A stretch of 64,000 nucleotides of DNA from Flammeovirgaceae bacterium UBA6059. Lineage in GTDB: Bacteria > Bacteroidota > Bacteroidia > Cytophagales > Cyclobacteriaceae. The notes beneath the pieces were generated by a model that did no database searches, had not been told where the DNA came from, and saw nothing but the letters and a program-made list of their open reading frames with translations. The DNA is taken from NCBI GenBank assembly GCA_002435755.1, contig DIYH01000017.1, forward strand, positions 1-64,000. Reading direction: 5' to 3'. Positions 35,838 through 44,374 of this stretch are shown here, in pieces; position 1 is the stretch's first letter, and every line of letters begins with the position of its first letter. A program made the position numbers and the translations under genes.

Positions 35838-36830
35838 CTATTTCTCCATCAGGAATTTAATAGACTCGTTCAACAATCGATCGAAATCATCCGGATACTC
35901 ATGTCCGGAACCCTGAACAACTTCAAACTTTAACGGGAAACCCGCCTCCTCCAGCAGCCTGGAAAATTCCTCTTGGCCTTTTATGAGGTAATCACTTTCC
36001 CCTGTTATTATCACACCTCTTCCTTTATGTGTATCCTTTTCACTTATCTTGGACGTTCTTGATGGGTTGAATGTGAGAAAACCGGACGCTTTAATATCCT
36101 GATCCAAAAACCTGTTGATGGCAAATCGTCCACCATTAGAAAAACCTCCGATCATTACTTGCTTCTTCTCAATACTGTGCTCGTTTAGAACAACCTCATG
36201 TGTCTTTTGAAAATCAGATATAACGTCGGGATATTCAACCCAGTCAAAGCTGAAATTGCTTCGGGCATAAGAAGATTGAGCCAGGACAACTATAAGCCTT
36301 CTATTGAGTAACACATGTTGCCATTGAGCTTGCAATGAGGACAAGTTACTGTTGTTGCCATGTAAAAAGTAAAGTAATGGATATTGACTTTTAGCATCAT
36401 ACCCTTCAGGTAGTATCACGCTATACTCAACTGTAGAAGTCTTCATAAACTCTTCTCTGACTTGGGAGTTTTGATCCATCACATTTTGCCCTTCACTGCT
36501 CTTACTCAACAACTCAATATGCGTAGGCCAGAATGAAAAGAAGAACTCTTGTCCAAACCCCGATTTAAACACTTCAAAGTATTTTTGATGCTTTCCAAGC
36601 TCTAGATAAAGAAGCCCCAGGTAGTAAACAAGAGCATGTTGATGTTTAGGTAGGTTGAAATGATCTTTTGAATCCTCCAATAGAAATATTGCTTCCTGAT
36701 GTCTATTCTCTTCCCAGAGAGTGAATACACTTTGTCTTAACTGATCAAATCTTGGGCTCTCCTGGCCTAATAAAAGTTCGGATGAAGAACTTGTGATCAG
36801 CAGGCAGAATAGTACTCTTTTCAGAATCAA
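35838..36830 (-). CDS. Exported alpha/beta hydrolase (esterase-like)
   Basis: 330 residues from a TTG at 36830, 11 bases after the amidohydrolase stop. A signal peptide (LKRVLFCLLITSSSSELLLG) is followed by about 90 helical residues of TPR-like character. The hydrolase domain has an oxyanion strand (YPLLYFLHGNNSN), nucleophile elbow GGFSNGG, acid in ITGESDYL and histidine in GSGHEYP. It is probably a periplasmic esterase or peptidase-like hydrolase. It works beside the amidohydrolase and other exported proteins of this block. Confidence 0.8.
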   Translation of the reverse strand: MILKRVLFCLLITSSSSELLLGQESPRFDQLRQSVFTLWEENRHQEAIFLLEDSKDHFNLPKHQHALVYYLGLLYLELGKHQKYFEVFKSGFGQEFFFSFWPTHIELLSKSSEGQNVMDQNSQVREEFMKTSTVEYSVILPEGYDAKSQYPLLYFLHGNNSNLSSLQAQWQHVLLNRRLIVVLAQSSYARSNFSFDWVEYPDVISDFQKTHEVVLNEHSIEKKQVMIGGFSNGGRFAINRFLDQDIKASGFLTFNPSRTSKISEKDTHKGRGVIITGESDYLIKGQEEFSRLLEEAGFPLKFEVVQGSGHEYPDDFDRLLNESIKFLMEK

Positions 36831-36841
36831 AATGATATTTT

Positions 36842-38167
36842 TTACTCCGTCAAGGTCAAAGATTCACTGGTCAACCATTTCCCCTTCAAAACTATACCTT
36901 CTGGTGATCGTAGTGTCTCCAAGTTCATCAGTGGGTTTTCATTGAGTAGTAGGAGGTTTGCTTTGCGTCCAACCTCGATGGTGCCAATATCATTAGTGAA
37001 CAAGGCTTTAGCGGCATTGAAAGTGCCTGCGCGAAGTACATCATAGTTCGAGAAACCAGCTTGACTAAGGAAGAAAAGTTCCTGGAGTGATGAATGCCCG
37101 GCGATGTTGACAGTGCTATGAGAATCCGTCCCAATCACAATATTCACTCCTTCATCGTTGAACCTATTCAGAACGGAAAGTACAAAATTGAAACTATTTT
37201 TTTCATCGAGATCCACATCTGGTTGATCTTTGATAATACTCCTGAGTTGAGCAATGCCATCGTCTCCATAGTATGCTTTGGTTAATTGAAGAAGAGAATC
37301 TGTGAGAAATGTCTCACTATGGTTTCTAAGCATTTCATATCGATAATCGTTTCCGAGTAGTGTACTTATTGTGGTCTCATTCTGCTTCAAAATCTCAATG
37401 ATATAGTTCATCCGCAACTCACTTTGATCCTCCAAAAAAGCCGCTCTGATGAATTCTACTGCATGTTCGATTCCCATGCCAGATTGAATAGACTGTTCAA
37501 CGGTAATATCGGCATAGTCTATACTGTCTCCATCTATATTGATGTCCGGTAAATGTCCTGAAACAGGAATACCCACTTTTCTGGCCTCATCAATCAAGGC
37601 AAAGAATGAAAGACTTTCCAGCCTGAATATCTTTATCAAATCATAGCCAGACTCCTTGTACTTGTTCACCCATTTTCTGGCTTCTTTGCTAGTTCGTATT
37701 GCATATTCATAATTGGGCCTAATGGCTTGAGCATGCCGACAGCCGATAATTGTAGGAGAGGAGGTATACAGATCGGGAGAAATCAAAGTTCTATTCTCAA
37801 TTTCCTCCTTCCATTTAAGGGGGTCTCCGAAGTTCCCATTCATATTTCTAACTGTAGTAAATCCGTGTTTTAGGTACTCTCTTAGTATTTCCTTCTCACG
37901 AATATGAACATGCATTTCGATCAGGCCGGGAAGTAGGTATTTACCAGTACCATCGATGCTTTTGACTTTGTTACTAACCGACGCATCACCACTTCTACTT
38001 ATCGATACTATACGATCCTCTTCGATCAGAATATCGAGATTATACAACACCGTTTTGTGTGTCATGGGAATAATATTCACATTTTTAATAAGTAAGGATT
38101 CCTGAGCTTCAAGTGATGCTGCAGTAAGTGACGCTACAATGATGAAACAGGCCAGATGTTTTTTCAT
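36842..38167 (-). CDS. Exported amidohydrolase (imidazolonepropionase-like)
   Basis: 441 residues with a signal peptide (HLACFIIVASLTAASLEAQ). The metal-dependent barrel has HxH in LIEMHVHIRE, a lysine-bearing strand (YDLIKIFRLES), histidines in VSGHLPD and GIEHAVEF, and the catalytic aspartate in VIGTDSHS. The end (FTNDIGTIEVGRKANLLLLN) is typical. Secreted members of this subfamily cleave X-Pro or other dipeptides and acyl amides. The substrate is unknown. Confidence 0.86.
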   Translation of the reverse strand: MKKHLACFIIVASLTAASLEAQESLLIKNVNIIPMTHKTVLYNLDILIEEDRIVSISRSGDASVSNKVKSIDGTGKYLLPGLIEMHVHIREKEILREYLKHGFTTVRNMNGNFGDPLKWKEEIENRTLISPDLYTSSPTIIGCRHAQAIRPNYEYAIRTSKEARKWVNKYKESGYDLIKIFRLESLSFFALIDEARKVGIPVSGHLPDINIDGDSIDYADITVEQSIQSGMGIEHAVEFIRAAFLEDQSELRMNYIIEILKQNETTISTLLGNDYRYEMLRNHSETFLTDSLLQLTKAYYGDDGIAQLRSIIKDQPDVDLDEKNSFNFVLSVLNRFNDEGVNIVIGTDSHSTVNIAGHSSLQELFFLSQAGFSNYDVLRAGTFNAAKALFTNDIGTIEVGRKANLLLLNENPLMNLETLRSPEGIVLKGKWLTSESLTLTE

Positions 38168-38351
38168 ATAGATTGAGTTTGCCTCAAACTAACCTTTCTC
38201 TTTCCTGTCAAAGTGTTTTATCGGTTTTGATAAGTCCGTTTGGATGAATTCGGTCAAAACCTTTTGACTGAATACCTGACAGATAATAGGCTACCAATAT
38301 CTGTGACAAGCCTGTGTGGCTCGTATTAAGTTAGACATTCGGTTGAAGGTA

Positions 38352-39842
38352 TTATTCCTTTTGGATGTACTGTTCCATTTCAAGCTTCCAGTTTGGATTC
38401 GTCGGATTTAGAGACAAGGACATTCTAAAGCTTTCTTTTGCCTTATCAATTTCTCCCATCAGTTTGTAGACTTCTCCGAGTTCACGATAGGCCACCCACT
38501 TCGCATCTATCTCAACGAACAATTGGGACACCTCGAGCGCCTTTTTGAGCATACCTCGTTTTCTTGCCTCTCTACTTAGAAACATGAACTCGTCACGCAG
38601 TGGAATAGAACTGTATCCAGCCTCTAGGAAGTGATTGTAATACTGCGCTGTGGCTTCCGGGCCATCATCTTCCAGAGTTTTCCAGATTGTCCTCCTCGTT
38701 TTTGGTAAAGGAAGTCCAACTGGTAATTCATGCATGAGCCTGGTGAATCTTCGTCTGATGTCATAAATCTCAGTAGCCCGAAACTTGTTACTAAGTATGA
38801 TGATCATAGTTTGACTATCTGTGAAACAGGTAACAAGACTGGTAAAGCCATTGAACCACCCGTTGGTGTCTAACAGTTCAAAAGCGTATTCGGCTGAAAG
38901 TGAATTGGGTTGGTCAGTTAGAGATCCTTCTGAGATTCCCATTTGCCTAATGCCCATGACTGTTTTGACCGACTGGTTAGAAGTTTGGATCCATTGTGAT
39001 ACGTGATTATAAAACTTATATGAATCGATTACTGTCGAATACATTGAGCTAAAAGGACCGAAGCATTCTGGATTGAACTTGTTGGCTTGGTTGACATCAT
39101 TAAAAAAATACATGTAAGGTGTGGCAAGCTCTGATATAACCATTTTGTCATGCATAAACCCTGTATTTGACATCTCCAATTGATTCATGATATGGTGTTG
39201 TACGTATTCTTGAAATGGTATATCTAGCTTCCTTTCAATGATTGAGGCCATTATGACAGGGCTAGACCAACCGAAAGAATAGGCTGTTCCTGGCTTGTTG
39301 ATCAATGGTAAACTATCTATTACCGCAAGCAACTGGTTTAAATCATGCCTGGAATCAAGGTTAATAACTCCTTCAAGTGATTCGTTGAGCCCGGATCTAA
39401 ACTGGACAATATCAAGTACGGTAATTTGTTTAAAATGCAAGTTCGTCAACTCTGGCAGTATATCAGATATAGCTGAACCTAATGATACTTGACCTGACGC
39501 TACCAATTGCGCCAGTCCATAGCGTGCAAAATGAAAGCTGGCATAACCGATCAAATACTTGGTTTCACTTGTCGCTGGCACATTGAACGAACGATTTGAC
39601 TTACCAAAACCTTTGGAGATCATTGTTTGGCCATTTCTTGCTACCAGTACTGAGCCCATGAATTCATCATCCATAGCCCATGTGTCCATCACTTTACTGA
39701 TTATTTCATCAAAGCTTGCTTCTCCTGTCCAGCCTACAGGTCCACCAGACTGTTTGTCTGATCCTATTAGGGCATAGGGCGACTGAGCCCCGCCGAGGAA
39801 AGGCACAAAGAGCATGAAAATTGAATAAAATAGGGCCTTCAT
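38352..39842 (-). CDS. Beta-lactamase-fold exported protein with lost catalytic motifs, plus TPR tail
   Basis: 496 residues from the ATG at 39842; the frame extends to 39902, but MKALFYSIFMLFVPFLGGAQ is the signal peptide. Residues about 45-370 follow the class C beta-lactamase/serine hydrolase fold (LARYG-type helix, LAQLVASGQVSLGSAISDIL, then DIVQFRSGL). Every catalytic motif is changed: SxxK reads Tyr100-A-S-Phe103, YxN reads Tyr188-S-Phe190, and the late HxG/KTG site reads NGWFNG (about 327-332). A TPR-like pair of helices ends the protein (about 445-490). It is most likely a binding or scaffold pseudoenzyme. It starts 7 bases after the TolB-like gene. Confidence 0.75.
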   Translation of the reverse strand: MKALFYSIFMLFVPFLGGAQSPYALIGSDKQSGGPVGWTGEASFDEIISKVMDTWAMDDEFMGSVLVARNGQTMISKGFGKSNRSFNVPATSETKYLIGYASFHFARYGLAQLVASGQVSLGSAISDILPELTNLHFKQITVLDIVQFRSGLNESLEGVINLDSRHDLNQLLAVIDSLPLINKPGTAYSFGWSSPVIMASIIERKLDIPFQEYVQHHIMNQLEMSNTGFMHDKMVISELATPYMYFFNDVNQANKFNPECFGPFSSMYSTVIDSYKFYNHVSQWIQTSNQSVKTVMGIRQMGISEGSLTDQPNSLSAEYAFELLDTNGWFNGFTSLVTCFTDSQTMIIILSNKFRATEIYDIRRRFTRLMHELPVGLPLPKTRRTIWKTLEDDGPEATAQYYNHFLEAGYSSIPLRDEFMFLSREARKRGMLKKALEVSQLFVEIDAKWVAYRELGEVYKLMGEIDKAKESFRMSLSLNPTNPNWKLEMEQYIQKE

Positions 39843-39849
39843 ATCCGCC

Positions 39850-41508
39850 TTAGTCAAGACCTGTTTCCAATGTGATCGTCCATATGTCCAGGTCGTTTGC
39901 ATTCATGCTAAACACAATTTCCTGATCATTGAGCCAACTTGGAGGTGATTCGACATAGACGTTATTGGTGAGCTGACAGGTTTTTCCAGACCTCCTGTCC
40001 CAATATTTGATATCAAATTGAGGGTTTCTGGTAAGGTAAAGCAGGCGGTTTTGAACTTTGTCCCATTTAGCTTCTACCGGGGTGGTTTCAGTATCCATGA
40101 TTCTATCAAACTGACCTGACCTCAGGTCTAACTCATACAGTCGGTAGTCACCATAGTTAATTCTTTCGTGGAAGATGACAGATGAGTCTTGATGATTGTA
40201 TTGCGAAGCAAATACACCATGTTCTGTTCCAAGCAGAACGCTCTTCTCCTTGGTGTCAACATTTACCTTCCATAGTATTTGGTTAAGCTTATTGTCGATA
40301 TCGGAGTACACTACGAGCCTTGTACCATGTATCCACACAGGGTTTCTTAATCTGCTTCCTGCCACAATTTCTTTATAAGAGCCCGTAGTGATATCAATAA
40401 GATAGAGAGAAAGTGACTGGTCAGGTTGAATATCTTCGGACTGAGTACCAGTAAATACGATTGATTCTCCACCTCCTGACCAGTTCAAGTACTCGAGGAA
40501 CTCGAATGGAGGACCAATACGTTTAGGTCGCCCCGACTCAAGCGTACATATAAAATGCTTGTTGGTTTGTTCATCTATCTGGATGTGAGCAACATTGCCT
40601 TCCTTAGACACAATAGGCATTTTGTTGGTGTGGGAATGAGTGAGTTGAGTGAGTTGTCCCGAGTTAATGTTATATGAGTAGAGTTGTTCATTTTCCTTTC
40701 TTCTGCTAAACACAACATTTTCACCATCGGGATGCCAGGAAGGGAAATAATTATACTCAGAGTTAGTCAATCTGAGAATTTCATTGTGATTACGGTTACC
40801 AAGCCATATGTTCTGTACCCCTCCGATGTGGGTTGTGAACACAAATTGTTCATTATCCGGTCCAATCTCTGGGTAATACCCAGTATAGCTGATCCCACTC
40901 AGGCACTTCAATGATCCCGTGCTTAAGTCAACGGTCATGATGGAATCGTTCCTACCGGTATAATATATCAAATGCCTTCCATCTCTTGACCACTTCCCAT
41001 TGTATTCATCACCATTGAAGGTGACTCTTCTGATATCATTTTTTTGAAGATCAATCACCCACTGGTAATACTTGTTTTTATACAGACCTGTCGCTGCGAC
41101 ATATCTTCCGTCAGGAGACCAGTCGGGCCCACTTAGCTTTAAAGAATCTTCAAAGAACACTTCTCTCTCTGGCCCTTCATTGACGTTTTTTCTGAACAAT
41201 CCATAGGAACCTTCTTTTGCAACCATGTAGATCAACTCCTTGCTATTTGGAGACCATGTGGGAACAGCTTCATTATTAGGTGACTCTGCTACACGATATA
41301 TTTCGGATGTTTCCAGGTCTTTCACCAAAATGTTTCCATCACCATTGTTAATACTTTGGAATGCCAAAAAACGGCCGTCAGGAGAAAGTCGCGCCCTTAT
41401 CTCGTTACCCGGGAGATCGGTCAACTGACTTAATGAAGACTTCTTGTTCATTGATGGATCCTGACAAGAGCATATCACGATGGTTAGGAAGAAAAGTAGC
41501 TTTCTCAT
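39850..41508 (-). CDS. TolB-type beta-propeller lipoprotein (PD40/WD40-like repeats)
   Basis: 552 residues. Lipoprotein signal ending TIVICSC. About ten repeats carry the PD40 signature, for example LSPDGRFLAFQS, TWSPNSKELIYM, DWSPDGRYVAAT, KWSRDGRHLIYY and SWHPDGENVVFS. This suggests one or two propellers. There is no peptidase or kinase domain attached. It is the first gene of the minus-strand block and is preceded by a good promoter. Such propellers usually bind peptides or proteins in the periplasm; here the partner could be the pseudoenzyme encoded next. Confidence 0.82.
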   Translation of the reverse strand: MRKLLFFLTIVICSCQDPSMNKKSSLSQLTDLPGNEIRARLSPDGRFLAFQSINNGDGNILVKDLETSEIYRVAESPNNEAVPTWSPNSKELIYMVAKEGSYGLFRKNVNEGPEREVFFEDSLKLSGPDWSPDGRYVAATGLYKNKYYQWVIDLQKNDIRRVTFNGDEYNGKWSRDGRHLIYYTGRNDSIMTVDLSTGSLKCLSGISYTGYYPEIGPDNEQFVFTTHIGGVQNIWLGNRNHNEILRLTNSEYNYFPSWHPDGENVVFSRRKENEQLYSYNINSGQLTQLTHSHTNKMPIVSKEGNVAHIQIDEQTNKHFICTLESGRPKRIGPPFEFLEYLNWSGGGESIVFTGTQSEDIQPDQSLSLYLIDITTGSYKEIVAGSRLRNPVWIHGTRLVVYSDIDNKLNQILWKVNVDTKEKSVLLGTEHGVFASQYNHQDSSVIFHERINYGDYRLYELDLRSGQFDRIMDTETTPVEAKWDKVQNRLLYLTRNPQFDIKYWDRRSGKTCQLTNNVYVESPPSWLNDQEIVFSMNANDLDIWTITLETGLD

Positions 41509-41560
41509 TGGGACGGAAAGAACATATTCTGTGTGAGATTATCTATCGGGTAAGTGAATA

Positions 41561-41590
41561 GAAAGGTACGAATTGAACTATTCGTACAAA
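41561..41590 (-). promoter_or_regulatory. Promoter with palindromic operator candidate for the 35-41 kb block
   Basis: On the minus strand TTTG (41590-41587), 18 bases, then TACCTTTC (41568-41561), 7 of 8 matches to TAnnTTTG. A perfect inverted repeat GTACGAA / TTCGTAC with an 8-base spacer (41566-41587) fills the space between the two boxes, a common place for a repressor site. RNA would start about 45 bases before the ATG at 41508. Confidence 0.5.
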
Positions 41591-41734
41591 TTTCAATCGG
41601 ACTTATCACTAGAGCCAGGAAGTACAGATATCTTCAAGAACTCAATTTTGCTATTGTAGCCTGAATTCAGAGAGGTTATAGATGAAGCAAAGGATTGGCC
41701 TATACTCCGGCTAGCAATAACTTTGTCAGATAAA

Positions 41735-43159
41735 CTACTGGCTGTTAGCAGAATCGCTCCGTATGTATTCTTTTGGTGTCATATTGGTGAGCTTTTTAAA
41801 GGCAGTGTTGAAGCTTGATTTTGATCTGAATCCTGCCTGATTGGCTATTGCCTCAATAGTAAGGTTTCTGTTTCGTTGGTCTTTCAGCATTAATTTGACC
41901 TCATTGATGCGGTAGCTATTAACGAAATCATAGAAGCTTTTTCCTACCCCATTGTTCAATACTGAGCTTAGATATCGAGGGTTGATATCCAACCACGTCG
42001 CAAGCTTTTCAAGATTGAGGTTGGGATCGGCGTAGATCTTTTCTTCTTTCATCAAAGTTTGCAGCTCATGGGTATACCGGCTCATTTCTTCAACAAGGAA
42101 GATATTGTCTTCAGAAAAAAGCGTATTCTTTCTTAGCAGAAAGAACTTTGGATTGAGCAATATCTCGGCAGCCACCCACGAGAGGAAAATGGCGAAAGCC
42201 AACCAAAGTGGATAGTTGGTGAGTGTAGTTACACCAAAATCAAATAACCAGTAATTGATCATTATTGTCAGACCCCAAACCGAAATTAGCATAACAACTG
42301 CAACCAGAAACTTCGAAATCCACAACTTCGTCTTGGCCTCATTAGTCTTATGATCATTGATCCATTTGTTGTATTTACGGTAGCTTAACCAAGTGTAGAT
42401 ATACCCGGACAGAATAGCCAACAGCTGCTCTGGTATGCTAAAAGAAACTTCAAAATGTGAAAATACAAATTGCTCTTTTATTGTATCAGGGCTGACTATC
42501 AACACTGTATATGCCAAAAAGGAGAGGAGCCCTGGAATGGCATGAACCCAATAGCTCTTTTTCCAACAAAACCGAAGGTCAAGTAGACTGGATGTATGAA
42601 AATAGATCAATGGTCCGATGAGAAGTATGAAAGAAATCGGGGTGAAAATGGCATACCTGTAGGACGTAAGACCTTCATCTACGCCATAAAGTTGGTTTTT
42701 AAAACCATAGAGTGCCAATACTAGAATTAGTATAGTCAGAAAGATGTTGAGAGATTTTCCACGTATTCTGGCAAAGAGCATGAAGAATGAAAAAAGCATC
42801 CCTCCTGCGAATACCGGGTAAACTAGTTTAGGGTAGAGGAAGCCTAGTGCCCCGTCCTGGAAAATAGGTTCGAACCAAGCATCAATCTTCTTTTGAACCC
42901 CTTGATTTACAGGTATGAGGGTCATGCTGCACTCCGAACATTTACCTGATTGGCCGAAAAACAGTCCATCATTGTTGCATCCGCAAGGAGGGCATCTATA
43001 CTGTGTTGTAGGTGAGACATTAGGGTGCAACAAGTCTACCAATGACGTGTCCAGGCCTGCTTGAGAATTTGGCTCGTGCTGCCTGTTGTGTTGTCCGAGA
43101 GTGACATTAAATGCCGATAAGCCGATTCCGAAAAGTATACAGCACACAAGCTTTTTCAT
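41735..43159 (-). CDS. Membrane-bound AraC-type regulator with N-terminal metal-binding head
   Basis: 474 residues from the ATG at 43159 (frame open to 43192). Signal peptide (KLVCCILFGIGLSAFNVTLG), then a short cysteine-rich heavy-metal-binding motif (YRCPPCGCN...GKCSECSMTLIP; Cys56, 59, 61, 74, 77). About seven membrane helices follow (about 105-345). The C-terminal cytoplasmic AraC/XylS double helix-turn-helix is at about 375-470 (NLEKLATWLDINPRYLSSVL, then ANQAGFRSKSSFNTAFKKLT, MTPKEY). I infer a one-component regulator that senses a metal or other ligand outside and binds DNA inside. The upstream gene (lipocalin-like) is 74 bases away on the same strand. Confidence 0.82.
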   Translation of the reverse strand: MKKLVCCILFGIGLSAFNVTLGQHNRQHEPNSQAGLDTSLVDLLHPNVSPTTQYRCPPCGCNNDGLFFGQSGKCSECSMTLIPVNQGVQKKIDAWFEPIFQDGALGFLYPKLVYPVFAGGMLFSFFMLFARIRGKSLNIFLTILILVLALYGFKNQLYGVDEGLTSYRYAIFTPISFILLIGPLIYFHTSSLLDLRFCWKKSYWVHAIPGLLSFLAYTVLIVSPDTIKEQFVFSHFEVSFSIPEQLLAILSGYIYTWLSYRKYNKWINDHKTNEAKTKLWISKFLVAVVMLISVWGLTIMINYWLFDFGVTTLTNYPLWLAFAIFLSWVAAEILLNPKFFLLRKNTLFSEDNIFLVEEMSRYTHELQTLMKEEKIYADPNLNLEKLATWLDINPRYLSSVLNNGVGKSFYDFVNSYRINEVKLMLKDQRNRNLTIEAIANQAGFRSKSSFNTAFKKLTNMTPKEYIRSDSANSQ

Positions 43160-43233
43160 ACCTGAAAAATTCACCGATCCTGAGTTCTTCAATTCATAGG
43201 TAAGCCCTAAAATAAGATCGCTGGATCAATAAT

Positions 43234-43707
43234 TCAGTCCTTAGCTCTGGTATACCGCGCTTCTCCAAACTGTTGGTATTCGTTCTCTTTCCATACAAAA
43301 TCACGAACCGAGACGGAATCGGTATTGATTAGAGCATAGACGGTTTTACCTTGTTCGTACTCATTGGCCCAATGACTCGTTAGGGCATTTTCGCTCAGTT
43401 TGCCTTCTATTTCTACGAAATAACCTCGGTTATCAAACCATTTGCCTATTACTTCATGCTCTGCCGAAGGACGGTAGTAGGCCTCAGATTTTATACCCTG
43501 ACCATTGGAGATGATCTCATTTTTAAAGGTAAGCTTGATGTATTGTCCATCTAGTGCTTCCTCCCAGGTCATAGTATACTTTGCCTCCTGACCGAATAGC
43601 TGGCCTGTACCTTGCCAGGTGCCAACCAAATCGGTTAGTGCCATGCGCTCCTGGGCTTGTGTTTCTATACACACAGCTAAAATGAAGAGTAATAAAGTGT
43701 ATTTCAT
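43234..43707 (-). CDS. Exported lipocalin-like (DUF1579-type) protein
   Basis: 157 residues from the ATG at 43707. Signal peptide (YTLLLFILAVCIETQAQ), then LTDLVGTWQGTGQ, which is the GxW-type first strand of lipocalin-like barrels. YTMTWEEALDGQYIKLTF, EAYYRPSAEHEVIGKWFDNR and ENEYQQFGEARYTR continue the antiparallel barrel. It may bind a small hydrophobic ligand or haem-like compound. It precedes the membrane AraC gene and may share its transcript, which would make it a candidate periplasmic partner. Confidence 0.7.
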   Translation of the reverse strand: MKYTLLLFILAVCIETQAQERMALTDLVGTWQGTGQLFGQEAKYTMTWEEALDGQYIKLTFKNEIISNGQGIKSEAYYRPSAEHEVIGKWFDNRGYFVEIEGKLSENALTSHWANEYEQGKTVYALINTDSVSVRDFVWKENEYQQFGEARYTRAKD

Positions 43708-43778
43708 ACTAAGAAAAAGTTGACGGGAATTTAACAACTGATGATGATACATCCCTATGATTGTGGAGAACACTATAG

Positions 43779-44266
43779 CTAAAGGTTGATCCTGTGCCGC
43801 AACTCGGGAAGTACTCTCTCCTCAAACCATGGTTTCTAAACCAGGTATTGTTACACGGAGAGGGGTGTAGTAATACTAAGTAATCGGGGAGATAGTCTTT
43901 GAGACTCCTGGCAGTCTCAGTCAACGTTTTTTTGATTATGTAGTGACTTTTGCCACTGCGGCGGGCATTCAGACCCGGGAAGCAGATAACCTGATTTTCC
44001 TTTTCCGGGATAGCAAAAACCCATGGGTACCAAGACCACTTTCTGTGGATCTTAAAAGGTATCCTTTTCCACTTGAAGCCACTCCCTTAGCCTTTCTCCA
44101 CTCTTGTCATCCCAAGGAATGCCAATCTTATGCAGAAAGCTACCGGGAGCTTGCCCAATAACGACCAATTTACTATCCATACTAGCTGAAAGTATCGGTT
44201 TGCAGCCATGCGTCAAGTTTTCCTGACAAATGAGACAAGCTCCGATTTCTGCTAGAGGTCATTCAT
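43779..44266 (-). pseudogene. Uracil-DNA glycosylase family remnant, several disruptions
   Basis: Read on the minus strand from 44266, a UDG-family protein can be pieced together: MNDL, a frameshift, then AEIGACLICQENLTHGCKPI and VVIGQAPGSFLHKIGIPWDD, KSGERLREWLQVEKDTF, a premature TAA where Tyr is expected, DPQKVVLVPMGFCYPGKGKS, SECPPQWQ and a TGA. About 20 residues are then missing. LTETARSLKDYLPDYLVLLH and PSPCNNTWFRN follow, then a further frameshift into PWFEERVLPELRHRINL and a TAG at 43781-43779. The GQAPG and HPSP motifs identify the family (uracil-DNA glycosylase, family 4/5-like). At least four lesions mean it is dead. Neighbouring genes are intact. Confidence 0.85.
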
Positions 44267-44374
44267 GACAGGAATATAGTCAAATGATCATCACTTAGCC
44301 CTGCTTCCGATTGTGGATTGGAACTTCTCGTTTCTCTGGATTTTGTGTAGTTTCAAATACAAACAATCTGACCC

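Noticed and set aside
43943..44161. 72-codon plus-strand open frame
   Set aside because: It is the antisense shadow of the uracil-DNA glycosylase remnant, which explains the sequence better.
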